The notes beneath the pieces were generated by a model. That model had not been told where the DNA came from. It was given only the letters and a program-made list of their open reading frames with translations, and ran no database searches. From NCBI RefSeq assembly GCF_031157315.1, contig NZ_JAVIFU010000050.1, positions 1 to 46,815 of the forward strand: 46,815 bases of DNA, given 5' to 3'. Position 1 is the stretch's first letter; each line of letters starts with the position of its first letter. Below, piece after piece: positions 17,521 to 27,374 of the stretch. The translations under genes were made by a program, and so were the position numbers. This DNA comes from Paenibacillus sp. LHD-38. GTDB taxonomy: Bacteria; Bacillota; Bacilli; Paenibacillales; Paenibacillaceae.

Positions 17521-19695
17521 ATGTCAAACGGCGGTGTAGCGTATTTCTCGGCAGAATTTGGACTTGACGAAACTTTACCGATTTACTCGGGCGGCCTTGG
17601 CATATTGGCAGGCGACCATATCAAGGCGGCCTCAGACATGAATGTTCAGCTTACAGGCGTAGGCATATTTTACGGTAACGGTTACTTCCAGCAGCACATC
17701 GATGAGGGCGGCTCGCAGCAGCATTTGTATCACAAAATCGACCCAGAGGCGAGCTCCTACCCAGTTCGTCTCGTGCGGGATGCCGAAGGGCGGCCTCTCG
17801 TCGTCGACGTGATGGTGGGCGGCAGGCAGGTGTATGTGAAAGCGTGGTCCGTTCAGATGGGCTCAGTCAATCTGTACCTGCTCAATACCGACGTTGAATC
17901 GAATAGCGATGCGGACCGCCGCTTGACCGACACACTCTATCCGAGCGAACAAGACGTTCGCATAAGCCAGGAGATGATCCTCGGCATCGGCGGAGCGAGA
18001 CTGCTTGCAACGCTGGGCATCCGGCCGGACGTCTGGCATATGAACGAAGGGCACCCAGCGTTCCTGACGCTCGAGCGCATCCGCATGCTGTCCGCCGAAG
18101 GAGTGCTGTTCGAGACGGCACTCGAAGCGGTCAAGGCGAGCACTGTATTTACGACGCACACACCGGTTCCGGCCGGGCATGATGTCTTCTCCATCGACAT
18201 GATGGACCGTTATTTCGGCGACTATTACTGGCAGTTCGGGACGGACAGGGAGCGAGTGCTGTCGCTCGGACGAGTGGGCGATGCGTTCAACATGACACGG
18301 CTTGCCGTCAGCACGTCGTCAAAGGTGAACGGGGTGAGCAAGCTGCACGGTGAGGTGACCCAGGACATGTTCCGCCGGTGGATGCCGCATATTCCGAGAC
18401 AGGACATTCCAGTCGAATCAGTCACGAACGGCATCCATATCGGGACGTGGCTGGCCACCGGCATGAAGAAACTGTTCGACCGGCACCTCCCGTCCGACTG
18501 GGCCGTCCGCACTGCGGAACCGGAAGTATGGGCTGCTGTTCGGGATATCCCACACATAGAGCTGTGGGAGGAGCATCAGCGGGCGAAATCTGAAATGGTC
18601 CGGGAGTTGGGCCTGCCGCTTTCCTCATCCGGTGGAGGCCCGTTGATCGTCGGCTTCGCCAGGCGGTTTGCGACGTATAAGCGGGCACTGCTCATCTTCC
18701 GCAATCTAGAGAGGCTCGCGCACATTCTGGGCGATCCGGAGCGCCCCGTGTGCTTAGTTTTCGCCGGAAAGGCGCATCCCGCGGACGGACCGGGACAGGA
18801 ACTGATCCGCAGAATAGTAGAGCTATCCAGGGAGGAAAGGTTCAAGGGCCGGGTTTACATCGTAGAGAACTATGCGATGGATAAGGCGAAGAAGCTGGTT
18901 CAAGGCGTCGACGTTTGGCTTAACACGCCCGTGAAGCCGATGGAAGCGAGCGGTACAAGTGGGCAAAAGGCGGCCATGAACGGCGTACTCAACTGCAGCG
19001 TACTGGACGGCTGGTGGGCGGAAGGCTACAATGGGCGGAACGGCTGGGCCATCGAAGGCGCGACGGACGGCGACCTCGAGTACCAGGCGCAGCAGGACAG
19101 CGAAGCGCTTTACCGACTGCTCGAGAAAGAGATTATTCCGCTGTTCTACAAGCGGGGTGATCGCGCAGTCCCAATGGAATGGGTCAACCTGATGAAAGAA
19201 TCGATCTGCTCAATCGCGCCCGTCTTCAACACCCACAGAATGGTAAGCGATTACTGGCATAAGTTGTATGTCCCCACGACCGTTAGGGGGAAGCGGTTCG
19301 CCTCTGACAACTTCGAGGTCGCATCAAGGGTTGCCACCTACAAGCAATTCATCCGTGACAACTGGTCCGGCGTCTGCGTCAGGAAAGCGGACATTCTGGC
19401 CGACCACAGCAGCAGGATCGGGCTGAACAAGACGGCCTTCCGTGCCGAAATTCAACTCGGCGCAATCTGGCACAAGGACGTTCGAGTGGAGGCGGTCGGC
19501 TCCGACGGCCGTCATGGCATCTGGAAGGTGAAGCTGGAGCCGGTACAACAGCAGGCCAAGGGACTATACGTCTACGAGGGCGCTTCACCCGAGGTATCAA
19601 TCAACATCTGGAAGGCTAACGTGAACGTGCGGGTCACGCCGATCAGCCCAGATTTCACGACCGATTTCGAGATGGAGCTGGCTGCTTGGGGATAA
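17521..19695 (+). CDS. Alpha-glucan phosphorylase (glycogen/starch phosphorylase family)
   Basis: PLP-dependent enzyme that releases glucose-1-phosphate from glycogen or maltodextrin. The 724-residue product begins at the AYFSAEFGLDETLPIYSGGLG segment typical of the short bacterial/archaeal glgP type, lacking the extra N-terminal domain. Other signatures are MNEGHPAF, HTPVPAGHD, ESVTNGIH, GFARRFATYKRA, and the PLP-lysine region EASGTSGQKAAMNG with Lys483, followed by DGWWAEGYNG. Two adjacent ATGs exist; 17521 has the better spacing. No glg genes surround it, and its GC content is much higher than that of the flanks, which suggests a separate origin or different selection from the neighbours. 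Confidence 0.9.
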   Translation: MSNGGVAYFSAEFGLDETLPIYSGGLGILAGDHIKAASDMNVQLTGVGIFYGNGYFQQHIDEGGSQQHLYHKIDPEASSYPVRLVRDAEGRPLVVDVMVGGRQVYVKAWSVQMGSVNLYLLNTDVESNSDADRRLTDTLYPSEQDVRISQEMILGIGGARLLATLGIRPDVWHMNEGHPAFLTLERIRMLSAEGVLFETALEAVKASTVFTTHTPVPAGHDVFSIDMMDRYFGDYYWQFGTDRERVLSLGRVGDAFNMTRLAVSTSSKVNGVSKLHGEVTQDMFRRWMPHIPRQDIPVESVTNGIHIGTWLATGMKKLFDRHLPSDWAVRTAEPEVWAAVRDIPHIELWEEHQRAKSEMVRELGLPLSSSGGGPLIVGFARRFATYKRALLIFRNLERLAHILGDPERPVCLVFAGKAHPADGPGQELIRRIVELSREERFKGRVYIVENYAMDKAKKLVQGVDVWLNTPVKPMEASGTSGQKAAMNGVLNCSVLDGWWAEGYNGRNGWAIEGATDGDLEYQAQQDSEALYRLLEKEIIPLFYKRGDRAVPMEWVNLMKESICSIAPVFNTHRMVSDYWHKLYVPTTVRGKRFASDNFEVASRVATYKQFIRDNWSGVCVRKADILADHSSRIGLNKTAFRAEIQLGAIWHKDVRVEAVGSDGRHGIWKVKLEPVQQQAKGLYVYEGASPEVSINIWKANVNVRVTPISPDFTTDFEMELAAWG

Positions 19696-19711
19696 CGGAA
19701 GAACGGCATAT

Positions 19712-19745
19712 AAGACGGCGGAGCCTTGAAGGACACCGTCGTCTT
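19712..19745 (+). terminator. Possible terminator after the phosphorylase gene
   Basis: AAGACGGCGG and CCGTCGTCTT pair with one G-T across a 14-nt loop. There is no T tract, so confidence is low. Confidence 0.4.
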
Positions 19746-19757
19746 GCATTCCCGTAA

Positions 19758-20016
19758 ATGGTATTTCAGAAGAGCAAAGACGGTAAGAAAGAATTGAAAC
19801 CCGGCGATAAAGTGAAGTTCCACGACGACGACGAGCGCGGATATGCGAAGCTTGAGACCTTTCACAGGCGAAGACGTCTGGTACTACATAAGCGATGAGT
19901 ATGTGTACCTCACCGATTATTTTGATGGGCTGATCCTGTATGACCGATCGTTGAGCAAGAAGAAGGGGAGTCATGATTTTCTCTATTTTAGGAAAACGGA
20001 GCTATACGTTTGCTGA
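19758..20016 (+). pseudogene. Small unrecognised protein gene with a frameshift
   Basis: From ATG 19758 the frame reads MVFQKSKDGKKELKPGDKV and continues to YAKLETF. After a shift near 19,855-19,862 the next frame continues TGEDVWYYISDEYVYLTDYF through LYFRKTELYVC to a stop at 20014. Together these make about 85 residues rich in charged and aromatic residues, a plausible intact ancestor. I do not recognise the family and there is no good ribosome site. Confidence 0.4.
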
Positions 20017-20024
20017 ATGAGGAA

Positions 20025-20204
20025 ATGATGATGAAGTGCACCATGACTCTGGCTGCCGCATGTATCCTGATTGCTGCTTCGATGTTCATGCATGGGATGC
20101 CCCATGTTGCATCGGAAGCCTTGCTGCCCCAGCCTGAGGAAGATTCGAGGGAGCTGCAGTTGGACAGCTCTGTGCAAGCCGCACTAATTGTGTTTCCAGA
20201 ATAA
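20025..20204 (+). CDS. Small exported protein, possibly truncated
   Basis: Fifty-nine codons start with a triple Met after TGAGGAA. A hydrophobic signal segment TLAAACILIAASMF is followed by an acidic tail PQPEEDSRELQLDSS. No family is recognised. The stop comes just before copy B of the dispersed repeat, so the gene may have been cut short by that insertion. The predicted export is the only functional statement that can be made. Confidence 0.35.
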   Translation: MMMKCTMTLAAACILIAASMFMHGMPHVASEALLPQPEEDSRELQLDSSVQAALIVFPE

Positions 20205-20226
20205 ATATAGCACAGTTTTGCAAGAT

Positions 20227-20340
20227 GTCGGAAGTCAAAAACATTGTCCCATTAAATGTCGCGTAAATCGCGGCATTCTTCATTTATGAGATCAAGTTCT
20301 TGTCATTGACCGGTGTCAAGAACTTGATCCCATTCCCGAG
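20227..20340 (+). repeat. Terminator-bearing dispersed repeat, copy B
   Basis: GTCGGAAGTCAAAAACATTG with a following TCCCATT starts the unit. A CGCG-TAAAT-CGCG hairpin follows. GATCAAGTTCTTG (20290-20302) pairs with CAAGAACTTGATC (20317-20329), and CCCATTCCCGAG closes it. The order matches copy A at 35.5 kb. Confidence 0.8.
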
Positions 20341-20457
20341 GGGAGGGAGCATCATTAAGCTATCGGGAGATTGGTTTAAAAAGAAATCGTAAATTTTGTG
20401 TTAATTTGTTTATATTAATTTGAGATTAGATCAAAATTTTAAAAAGAGGTGTTTCTT

Positions 20458-20883
20458 AAGATTTTAGGTATCAACCCTTATTTAATATTGAATGGAAATG
20501 GACAGGAAGCTGTTTCATTTTATGAACATGCATTCAATACAAAGACCCTTATTCTTCAAAGATTTGGCGACATGCCTGGGGAATAAGATACAAAACTATC
20601 TGATGAAGAAAAAAATCGTATCTTACATGCACATCTCAAAGTTGGTTCAACAGATTTAATGATTTCTGACACATTTACAGGTCTACCTTATCAAATTGGT
20701 GATCAAACCACCTTAGCTATTTTAATTAATGACGTTGAAACAACGAAAGAAGTATTCGGCAAATTACAAGATGGTGGAAAAGTGATCATATCATTACAAA
20801 AAACTTTTTGGAGTCCTTTATGCGGACAAGTAATAGATAAATTTGGTGTTACATGGCAGGTTTCAACACAGTCAGCTCAATAG
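20458..20883 (+). pseudogene. PhnB-like VOC-fold protein, inactivated
   Basis: The frame reads KILGINPYLILNGNGQEAVS, FYEHAF, FGDMPGE, then an in-frame TAA at 20584-20586, then DEEKNRILHAHLKVG, LMISDTF and ends FGVTWQVS. This is the PhnB/3-demethylubiquinone-methyltransferase-like glyoxalase-fold family, usually about 140 residues. The expected start codon has also been lost: the codon before KILGIN is CTT, although AGAGGTG stands at the right distance upstream. Two separate lesions make this a genuine pseudogene. Family members bind small ligands, and function is rarely known. Confidence 0.8.
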
Positions 20884-20945
20884 TGAGTATGGCAAGAAAT
20901 CGCTCAGAAAGGTGCAGAGTTGAAATTTGCTCCACATGGCAAGAG

Positions 20946-20979
20946 GATTCCAGGTCAGTTTGACTGGAATCTTTTTTTT
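20946..20979 (+). terminator. Terminator after the VOC pseudogene
   Basis: GATTCCAG-G-TCA and TGACTGGAATC pair with one bulge and run into eight T residues. Confidence 0.8.
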
Positions 20980-21000
20980 GTGCTTTTCAACTACAAATAT

Positions 21001-21170
21001 GCGACACAAATTACCCACTTTGTTTGGAGTAGCGACACAAATTACCCATTTTGATTAGAAGGAGCAACATTTATTGAAGTATTCTTATGGATTAAGCAGC
21101 TTCAGCGCTGAAATAATGTTCCAAAGAGGGAGTATTGTGTCGTTTATGATGGGAGTATTGTGTCATTTAA
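21001..21170. mobile_element. IS21-like terminal repeats without a transposase body
   Basis: GCGACACAAATTACCCA occurs twice directly (21001-21017 and 21032-21048). GGGAGTATTGTGTC occurs twice in the opposite sense (21128-21141 and 21151-21164). Left and right share GACACAA. Multiple terminal repeats at both ends are a hallmark of IS21-family elements. Only about 80 bp lie between them, so this is a deleted relic or a miniature element. Confidence 0.45.
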
Positions 21171-21368
21171 CAACATCATAAAAAATCCTTAATAAAGGAA
21201 TTACGCCTCTATTTAGACATTTGTACAAAATGCAGCCTGTTCAACCTCCGGGGACCAAATGTTTATCGGAAATGGTTGAACTTGATATTTGTAGATATTT
21301 CCAATATTATTGTACATAGATATACGATGCATAGTGGTTCGATGCAATTCGCTTAGGAGGCGATTTTT
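21171..21368. other. Leader region of the PadR gene
   Basis: AT-rich. AGGAGG at 21355-21360 is 8 nt before a TTG start. A TATAAT-type -10 was not convincingly seen. Confidence 0.4.
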
Positions 21369-21701
21369 TTGAAAATTAATAAAGAACTTTTAAAGGGAAG
21401 CACAGTCGGTTTAGTTTTAAAGATGCTAGATCAAAAGGACATGTACGGATACGAAATCATCAAAGAGATGCAGCATAAATCCGGTGGCGTTTTTGAGTTC
21501 AAGGAAGGGACCTTGTATCCGATTCTGCACTCCTTGGAAACAGACGAATTAGTTATAGCCTATTGGGAAGTGAAGGAATCACGTAATCGCAAATATTACC
21601 GGATTACGCCCAAGGGTCAAAAGCAGCTGTCAGAAAAAAAGCGAGAATGGAATTTGTTTCGCAACGCTGTAGATGGTGTACTTGGGGAGGGTAGTGTATG
21701 A
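21369..21701 (+). CDS. PadR-family transcriptional regulator
   Basis: Winged-helix repressor of 110 residues. Family signatures are LLKGSTVGLVLKML, DMYGYEIIKEM, FEFKEGTLYPILHSLE and RKYYRITPKGQKQL, covering helix 1 through the wing. It uses a TTG start with a strong AGGAGG at 8-nt spacing. Its stop overlaps the ATG of the next gene by 4 bp (ATGA), so the two are translationally coupled. PadR genes paired this way usually repress the downstream membrane-protein gene. The C-terminal dimer helix is short, as in the small PadR subfamily. Confidence 0.85.
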   Translation: MKINKELLKGSTVGLVLKMLDQKDMYGYEIIKEMQHKSGGVFEFKEGTLYPILHSLETDELVIAYWEVKESRNRKYYRITPKGQKQLSEKKREWNLFRNAVDGVLGEGSV

Positions 21702-23011
21702 CAAATATCGGCACCCACCCGGAAATTGTTCTTTTTCTGGATTTAGTATGAGGCCAAGTCAGAGCCAAAAAGCTTCACTATGATATCAGGGAGGAATTAT
21801 CTGCACATCTTGAAGAGCTAGTAAAAGAAAACCTCGCTAACGGAATGACAGAAAAGGAAGCAGTTGATCTAGCGGTTTCTCATATGGGTGAGCCCTACCA
21901 AATCGGAAGACAGCTCGATCATACTCACCGTCCTAGGAAGGATTGGTTCATGTTTGTTTTGATCGCATTACTATCCGGAGTAGGATTGCTGGCCATGTAT
22001 AGTCTTCAAATCGCCGGTACAGGACCGACAAGATACATGGATTTCTTTGATCGTAAAATGGTTCATATTAGTATTGGTGCTGTTTTGATGACTATCCTAT
22101 GGGCATGTGATTATCAAAAAATAAAGAAATATTCGGAGTACATATTTGGTTTTGGAGTTTTATTACTGATATGGGTGAATTTTTTCGGTACTAATGTGAA
22201 TGGAGAGTCTGCATGGTACTACGGTCCTTTTTTAATCTATATTCCGACCGTTTCGATATTGATTATGATCGTAGGGTTTGCCGGAATCAAACTGTTGAGG
22301 GAACATGACTGGAAAGGTAGTATACTGCTTATCGCTTATCGAGGGATATTGCCTATTCTCTTATTAATGAAAACAAACTCTTTTACGATGGCCGCCTTGT
22401 ACTCGCTGATATTTATCTTTTATTTGTGGCTAACGAAGGGTTATGCTTGGCAGGTTATTGCCTATGTAGGCAGCAGCGTTTTGTTGATGGCTTACGCTCT
22501 CATAAGCAAGAACAATATGTTTACACGAGAATTCAGATATTTGAATCAGACTGATGATCCGTATGACAGCGATTATGTGGTCAAGCGTTCTTTGGATGCT
22601 ATGCAATCTGCCGGATGGTGGGGAAAAGGTGAATTTCCTATGACTATTCGTTATCCTCAAGCCGATGGGTTCCTTCCTAGTTTCATAAATTATTTCGGCT
22701 GGATAGCAGGGGCTGCCGTTCTTTTGTTAATTATGGGTTTTATTGGCAAGACTATCATCGCTTCCACAAAGATAAAGGACGAATATGGCAAGCTTGTGTT
22801 TGCAAACATAGGGGCACTGTTTGTCTTACAATTTATCTGGGCGGTTGCAATGATATTCGGATATGCTCCGTTTGTCGGCATCACACTGCCGTTTTTAAGC
22901 TATGGAGGTACTGATCAAATCATCCAACTCGCAGCTATGGGCCTGCTTCTTAGTATATACCGCCGCAGAGGCATGGTATCCGTTCACAGACGGACAAAAT
23001 CAACGGATTGA
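21698..23011 (+). pseudogene. FtsW/RodA/SpoVE-like membrane protein with an early TGA
   Basis: Polytopic SEDS-type protein of 437 codons that would act in septal or lateral peptidoglycan synthesis. After MTNIGTHPEIVLFLDLV the frame meets TGA at 21749-21751, then continues GQVRAKKLHYDIREELSAHL, a short helical prefix domain common in PadR-linked permeases, and then about ten hydrophobic helices. The SEDS signature GITLPFLSYGGT is present near the C-terminus. The TGA replaces what is probably Cys or Trp. Reinitiation at ATG 21845 would give 388 residues with all helices, but no ribosome site is visible there. It could therefore be dead or partly functional. It is coupled to padR. Confidence 0.75.
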
Positions 23012-23186
23012 GAGAATTACAAAACACAGCTCGTTGTAGGGATCGATATGGCAAAAGTACATGTGGCACAGTATGAATGAAATGGCTCAAATTGATTGTA
23101 GCCACCAATGCCATGGCGGCTTTTTTCATTTCAGCACGGGAAGGGAACTAACTTATTATTTTATCCTCGAAAAATGGAGATATATA
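23012..23186. other. Spacer with IS110-like scrap and hairpin
   Basis: Around 23,030-23,070 the plus strand reads VVGIDMAKVHVAQYE, resembling the N-terminus of IS110-family transposases (VVGIDxAK), then stops. AGCCACC and GGCGGCT pair imperfectly before TTTTTT at about 23,079-23,105, a terminator-like hairpin. Nothing else was recognised. Confidence 0.4.
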
Positions 23187-23309
23187 GTGTATGACACCAA
23201 ATACAAAACGTAGGGAATGGGATCGAGTTCTTGTCATTTATGGGATCAATTGTATGAAAAATCGGTTCAATCCCTTGTCTCGTCTGGATTATCATATGGT
23301 GTCATACAC
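23187..23309. repeat. Short element bounded by 13-bp inverted repeats and holding repeat copy F
   Basis: GTGTATGACACCA (23187-23199) and TGGTGTCATACAC (23297-23309) are perfect inverted repeats. Between them, in reverse orientation, lies part of the dispersed repeat: GGGAATGGGATCGAGTTCTT at 23213-23232, continuing to GTCA, then TTTATGGGATCAA. Confidence 0.55.
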
Positions 23310-23325
23310 CATAATTTATCGGTAA

Positions 23326-23356
23326 CGGCGTTCCTCGTGGGAACGCCGCTGTTTTT
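23326..23356 (+). terminator. Terminator-like hairpin
   Basis: CGGCGTTC (23327-23334) and GAACGCCG (23341-23348), then CTGTTTTT. Confidence 0.6.
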
Positions 23357-23404
23357 CCTAGTGGACGGCGACAAGAACTGCCGATGGTTATCTCGCGGAA
23401 TTTA

Positions 23405-23527
23405 ACTTATTTTACCGTGCAGAAAGAGACTTCGGTCGAACTCGGAATGGGTCAGACGTTGTCAGATCATATCGACTGGAAGGTCACCTATGGAGGCTGC
23501 GGCATGTACTTGGACCCTGAGGGCGGT
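23405..23527 (+). pseudogene. C-terminal scrap of an unrecognised protein
   Basis: The frame reads VQKETSVELGMGQTLSDHID, then WKVTYGGCGMYLDPEGG and a stop. It has no start and no family recognised. It is probably a gene tail. Confidence 0.3.
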
Positions 23528-23590
23528 TGAAGTTATTCGACGGCTCGACGCGGCCTGTAATTATAGAATGTCCCGAAACGACAAAAATCA

Positions 23591-23632
23591 AAAATCCCTT
23601 GCGACCGCTGAAACGGTCGTAAGGGATTTTTT
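23591..23632. terminator. Bidirectional terminator of the two-component operon
   Basis: AAAATCCCTT-GCGACCG and CGGTCGT-AAGGGATTTT form a long stem with a small loop, with A and T tracts on its two sides. It lies just past the 3' end of the minus-strand histidine kinase gene. Confidence 0.8.
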
Positions 23633-23648
23633 TTCGTTTCGAGGGCCT

Positions 23649-24943
23649 CTAGTCCAAATGCAGATAGAAAGTCGTCGATTCCCCAAGCTCGCTCTTCGCG
23701 TAAAGCTTGCCGCCGTGCTGATCGACGATGGATTTGGCAATGGCAAGACCCAGTCCATGGCCGCCTTGGGCGCGGGAGCGGGAAGCGTCCGTCCGATAGA
23801 ATCGGTCGAAGATCCGGTGCAAGTGCTCCGAGGCTATGCCTTCGCCCGTGTTGGTGACCGACAGGACGACATCCTGATGCTGTTTCTTCAGCGCAATCTC
23901 GATCGATCCACGTGTACCCGCGTATTTGATGGCATTGTCGAGCAAGATCATGATGACCTGCTTGATCTGCTCGCTGCTGCCGTTCACCGTCAGTCCGGGC
24001 TCAATATCATAGTCGAGTTGGAGCTCCTTCTCGAAAATAACGGCTTCCATCGTCAGCATAATCGTCTCCACTGCTTCGCTCAGGTCGAACTCGGCGCGTA
24101 TCATGACGGAACGCGAGTCCTCCATCTCGGTCAGATAGAGGAGATCGCCCGTCAGCTTGGCCATGCGAAGCGTCTCCTGCTTAATGACATGCAGCCACTT
24201 GGCTTGGTTTACGATCGTATCCTCGCTGTTTGCGAGCATCACGTCTGCGTTGGTCTGAATGACCGCAAGAGGCGTCTTCAGTTCGTGGGAAGCATTGGCG
24301 ATAAACTGCTTCTGCTTCTCGAACGCCTCCTTAACCGGAGCAATGGATCGGCTGGCGAAATAACGGCTGATGAAATAAATGACGACAAGCATAACGAGTG
24401 CGACGGCCCCGAACGTATAAATCAAATTCGTCAAAATGCCCTGCTGCGCGGTGACATCCGTGAAGACGAACATGTTGCCGGCAGCAGCGGACGGCTGAAC
24501 GATGAACGCCCATTCATTGCCGTCCAGCTTGAGTTGACCCGTGGTTTTACCCGTAGTTAGTGCCTTCTCGAGTGCCTCTTGGTAGAAGGACTCCTCCATA
24601 TCAAACCGCGAGTCGGTGCTCGTTAACGTGCCGGAGCTGTCCGCTTCCAGTTTGAACGATACGGACCGTTCGGGTCGCCAACCGTTGTCTTCCATGCCTG
24701 CAGGTGGCTCGCCTTGGAACTCATCCGGAGGTGATGCGCCGTCATCGTCCGGTTCGAACCGTCTAGGTCCGTCCTGCTGTTTATGATAAAATTCTGAAAC
24801 TTGATGAAGCTCCATATCGATGTCGCGTTTCACGTCTTGATAGGTGATGGCATAAATGGCCATGAAAGCAGCCAGCATCATGACGGTGATCGTGATCAGG
24901 TTCAGCAGGAGAAATCGGTTTTTAAGCTTTTTGAACATGCTAC

Positions 24944-24947
<4 letters not shown>
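23649..24947 (-). CDS. Membrane sensor histidine kinase
   Basis: About 432 residues. An N-terminal transmembrane helix (LLLNLITITVMMLAAFMAIYAI) is followed by a roughly 125-residue extracellular sensor rich in acid and proline. A second helix (LIYTFGAVALVMLVVIYFIS) leads to HisKA with the phosphoacceptor His221 in SHELKTPL, then HATPase_c with the N-box LLDNAIKYAG and a GHGLGLAI G-box. The GTG start at 24947 overlaps the regulator's stop (GTGA) and has GGAGGTGA upstream; an ATG three codons on is possible. It is co-transcribed with the response regulator and divergent from the polyphosphate-polymerase operon, so it probably controls it. The signal is unknown. Confidence 0.9.
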
Positions 24948-25618
<671 letters not shown>

Positions 25619-25847
25619 CGGCTTTTCATCCTTTGCTGTTTTTCTAGACTTGATAACCCCATTATAGCAAGCGAACCTTTAGCCAACCTTAACTGTTTTC
25701 GTTCAATCGCTTCAGGTAGCTATATATAGGAAACGCAATTTTTTTAAGGAATTGTAAATCGATTTAAGATTCATTAAAGGTTGGGGGACTAAGATACAGA
25801 CATGAGAGATGAGAACACAGCGAACCGCGGAAAGGAATGAAACAAGG
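25619..25847. promoter_or_regulatory. Divergent control region between the two-component operon and the VTC operon
   Basis: CCAACCTT (25683-25690) and AAGGTTGG (25777-25784) are inverted copies about 90 bp apart. TTTAAGATTCATTAAAGG at about 25,763-25,780 contains a near-direct TTTAAG/TTAAAG repeat. The region would carry both promoters. No promoter hexamers are assigned with confidence. Confidence 0.45.
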
Positions 25848-26654
25848 ATGGCCATTGAAGTGTTCAACCGTTACGAGAACAAATACTTGCTGGACCATGA
25901 TGCGTACCTTCGATTCTATAGCGACCTGCTTGATTATATGGGGCTTGACGATTATAACAAGCAGCATGAATTTTATTCGATCAGCAACCTCTACTTTGAT
26001 ACTCCGCATGATTCGCTTATCCGGACGAGCTTGTCGAAGCCGAAATACAAGGAGAAGCTACGGTTGAGAGCGTACGGCGTGCCAAGCGGCGACGCGAAGG
26101 TGTACCTGGAGATGAAGAAGAAGGTATTCGGTCTCGTCAACAAACGAAGGACGGGGCTGAAGGTGAACGAAGCGTACGAGTTCGTGCGAACCGGGATCGA
26201 GCCAGTATTCCAGCCTTACATGAACAAGCAAGTGATCGAGGAAATCAAATATTTCCTCTGCCGCTACGAGCTCGAACCGAAGGTGTATCTGGCTTACGAG
26301 CGGAAGGCGATGTTTAGCAAGGAGAGCCGAGACCTCCGCATCACGTTCGACACGAACATCCGCCATCGCCGGTACGACCTGGGACTGGAGCTTGGCGATC
26401 ATGGTGAGCTTCTGGACCCTGCCAACATGTGGCTAATGGAAGTGAAGGCGGAGAATACGATTCCGCTGTGGCTTTCACGGCTGTTATCGGAGCACGGATT
26501 ATACCGCACTAGCTTCTCCAAATACGGTAACGAATACAAGAAGACGGTAAGACACGGCAACGCGCGACCGACGTTGCGGGTGCAAACAACACCGACTACC
26601 CAAACGACAAAAACAACACCATTTATGGAAAGAGAGCGTGTACTCTATGTTTGA
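25848..26654 (+). CDS. VTC-domain (polyphosphate polymerase) protein
   Basis: Cytosolic tunnel-fold (CYTH/TTM-like) enzyme expected to act on polyphosphate or nucleotide phosphate. The basic and acidic strand motifs of the VTC domain appear in order: RYENKYLL, SNLYFDTP, KLRLRAYG, LEMKKK, YERKAM, LRITFDTNI, LMEVKA and SFSKYGNEYKK. These give the ring of Arg/Lys plus Glu that line the tunnel. I use ATG 25848, beginning MAIEVFNRYE as relatives do; an upstream ATG at 25809 adds 13 residues. It is the first gene of an operon, and its stop overlaps the next start. Eukaryotic VTC domains make polyphosphate; bacterial activity here is inferred. Confidence 0.85.
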   Translation: MAIEVFNRYENKYLLDHDAYLRFYSDLLDYMGLDDYNKQHEFYSISNLYFDTPHDSLIRTSLSKPKYKEKLRLRAYGVPSGDAKVYLEMKKKVFGLVNKRRTGLKVNEAYEFVRTGIEPVFQPYMNKQVIEEIKYFLCRYELEPKVYLAYERKAMFSKESRDLRITFDTNIRHRRYDLGLELGDHGELLDPANMWLMEVKAENTIPLWLSRLLSEHGLYRTSFSKYGNEYKKTVRHGNARPTLRVQTTPTTQTTKTTPFMERERVLYV

Positions 26655-27339
26655 TTTCGAAACCTTGTTCAATCCGACCTCCACGACAACCACGATGACG
26701 CTTGGCAGCTCCATCGTCACGATCCTGATCGCCATCGCCCTTGGCGCCATTATCAGCTTCACTTACATGAAGACGAGCCCGACCGGCTATTCGCAAAATT
26801 TCACGCTAACGATGATCATTCTGCCCACAATCGTCGCCATTATTATTCTCCTGATCGGCAGCAATATTGCCCGAGCGTTCAGCCTTGCGGGAGCCTTCTC
26901 CATCATCCGGTTCCGAAGCGCGCCCGGCGATCCGAAGGATATCGCGTACGTCCTGTTCACGATGGCGGCCGGTCTGGCTTGCGGCGTAGGCGCCTTCGGC
27001 TACGCGGTATTGTTCACTTTAATCCTTTGCGGCTTGATGTTCATCTTGAGCAAAACCAACTTCGGAGCGAGAAAGTCGGATCAGAAGCTGCTTAAAGTCA
27101 CGATTCCGGAAAACCTTGGCTACGAAGAAGCATTCGCCGAAGTATTCGCTACGTTTGGTGTTGCGTATGAAATGAAAAAAATCCGCACGACCGAGCTTGG
27201 CAGCTTGTATGAGCTCGTCTACACCGTAACGTTGGATCAGAACACGAACCAGAAGGAATTCCTCGACGCGATCCGATGCCGCAATGGCAACTTGGATTTG
27301 TCCCTGACGATGGTCCCTACGGCTCAGGCCGAGTACTAA
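26647..27339 (+). CDS. DUF4956 membrane protein
   Basis: About 230 residues with four hydrophobic segments in the first 140: VTILIAIALGAIISFTYM, LTMIILPTIVAIIILLIG, a region around AFSLAGAFSIIRFRSAPGDPKD, and AAGLACGVGAFGYAVLFTLI. The conserved IIRFRSAPGDPKDIAY loop is the DUF4956 hallmark. The C-terminal 80 residues are soluble and predicted cytosolic. ATG 26647 overlaps the VTC stop by 8 bp, indicating tight coupling. DUF4956 proteins commonly accompany VTC-domain and CotH genes; a channel or scaffold role for the polymer is plausible but unproven. Confidence 0.88.
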   Translation: MFDFETLFNPTSTTTTMTLGSSIVTILIAIALGAIISFTYMKTSPTGYSQNFTLTMIILPTIVAIIILLIGSNIARAFSLAGAFSIIRFRSAPGDPKDIAYVLFTMAAGLACGVGAFGYAVLFTLILCGLMFILSKTNFGARKSDQKLLKVTIPENLGYEEAFAEVFATFGVAYEMKKIRTTELGSLYELVYTVTLDQNTNQKEFLDAIRCRNGNLDLSLTMVPTAQAEY

Positions 27340-27374
27340 TGCTACAACAATTACAATTCGGAAGGAAGATCGAT

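Noticed and set aside
17863..19600. Minus-strand frames over the phosphorylase gene
   Set aside because: Antisense to a well-conserved enzyme; no ribosome sites.
23490..24560. 356-codon plus-strand frame
   Set aside because: It is antisense to a clear histidine kinase and composed of the skewed residues typical of a GC-rich shadow.
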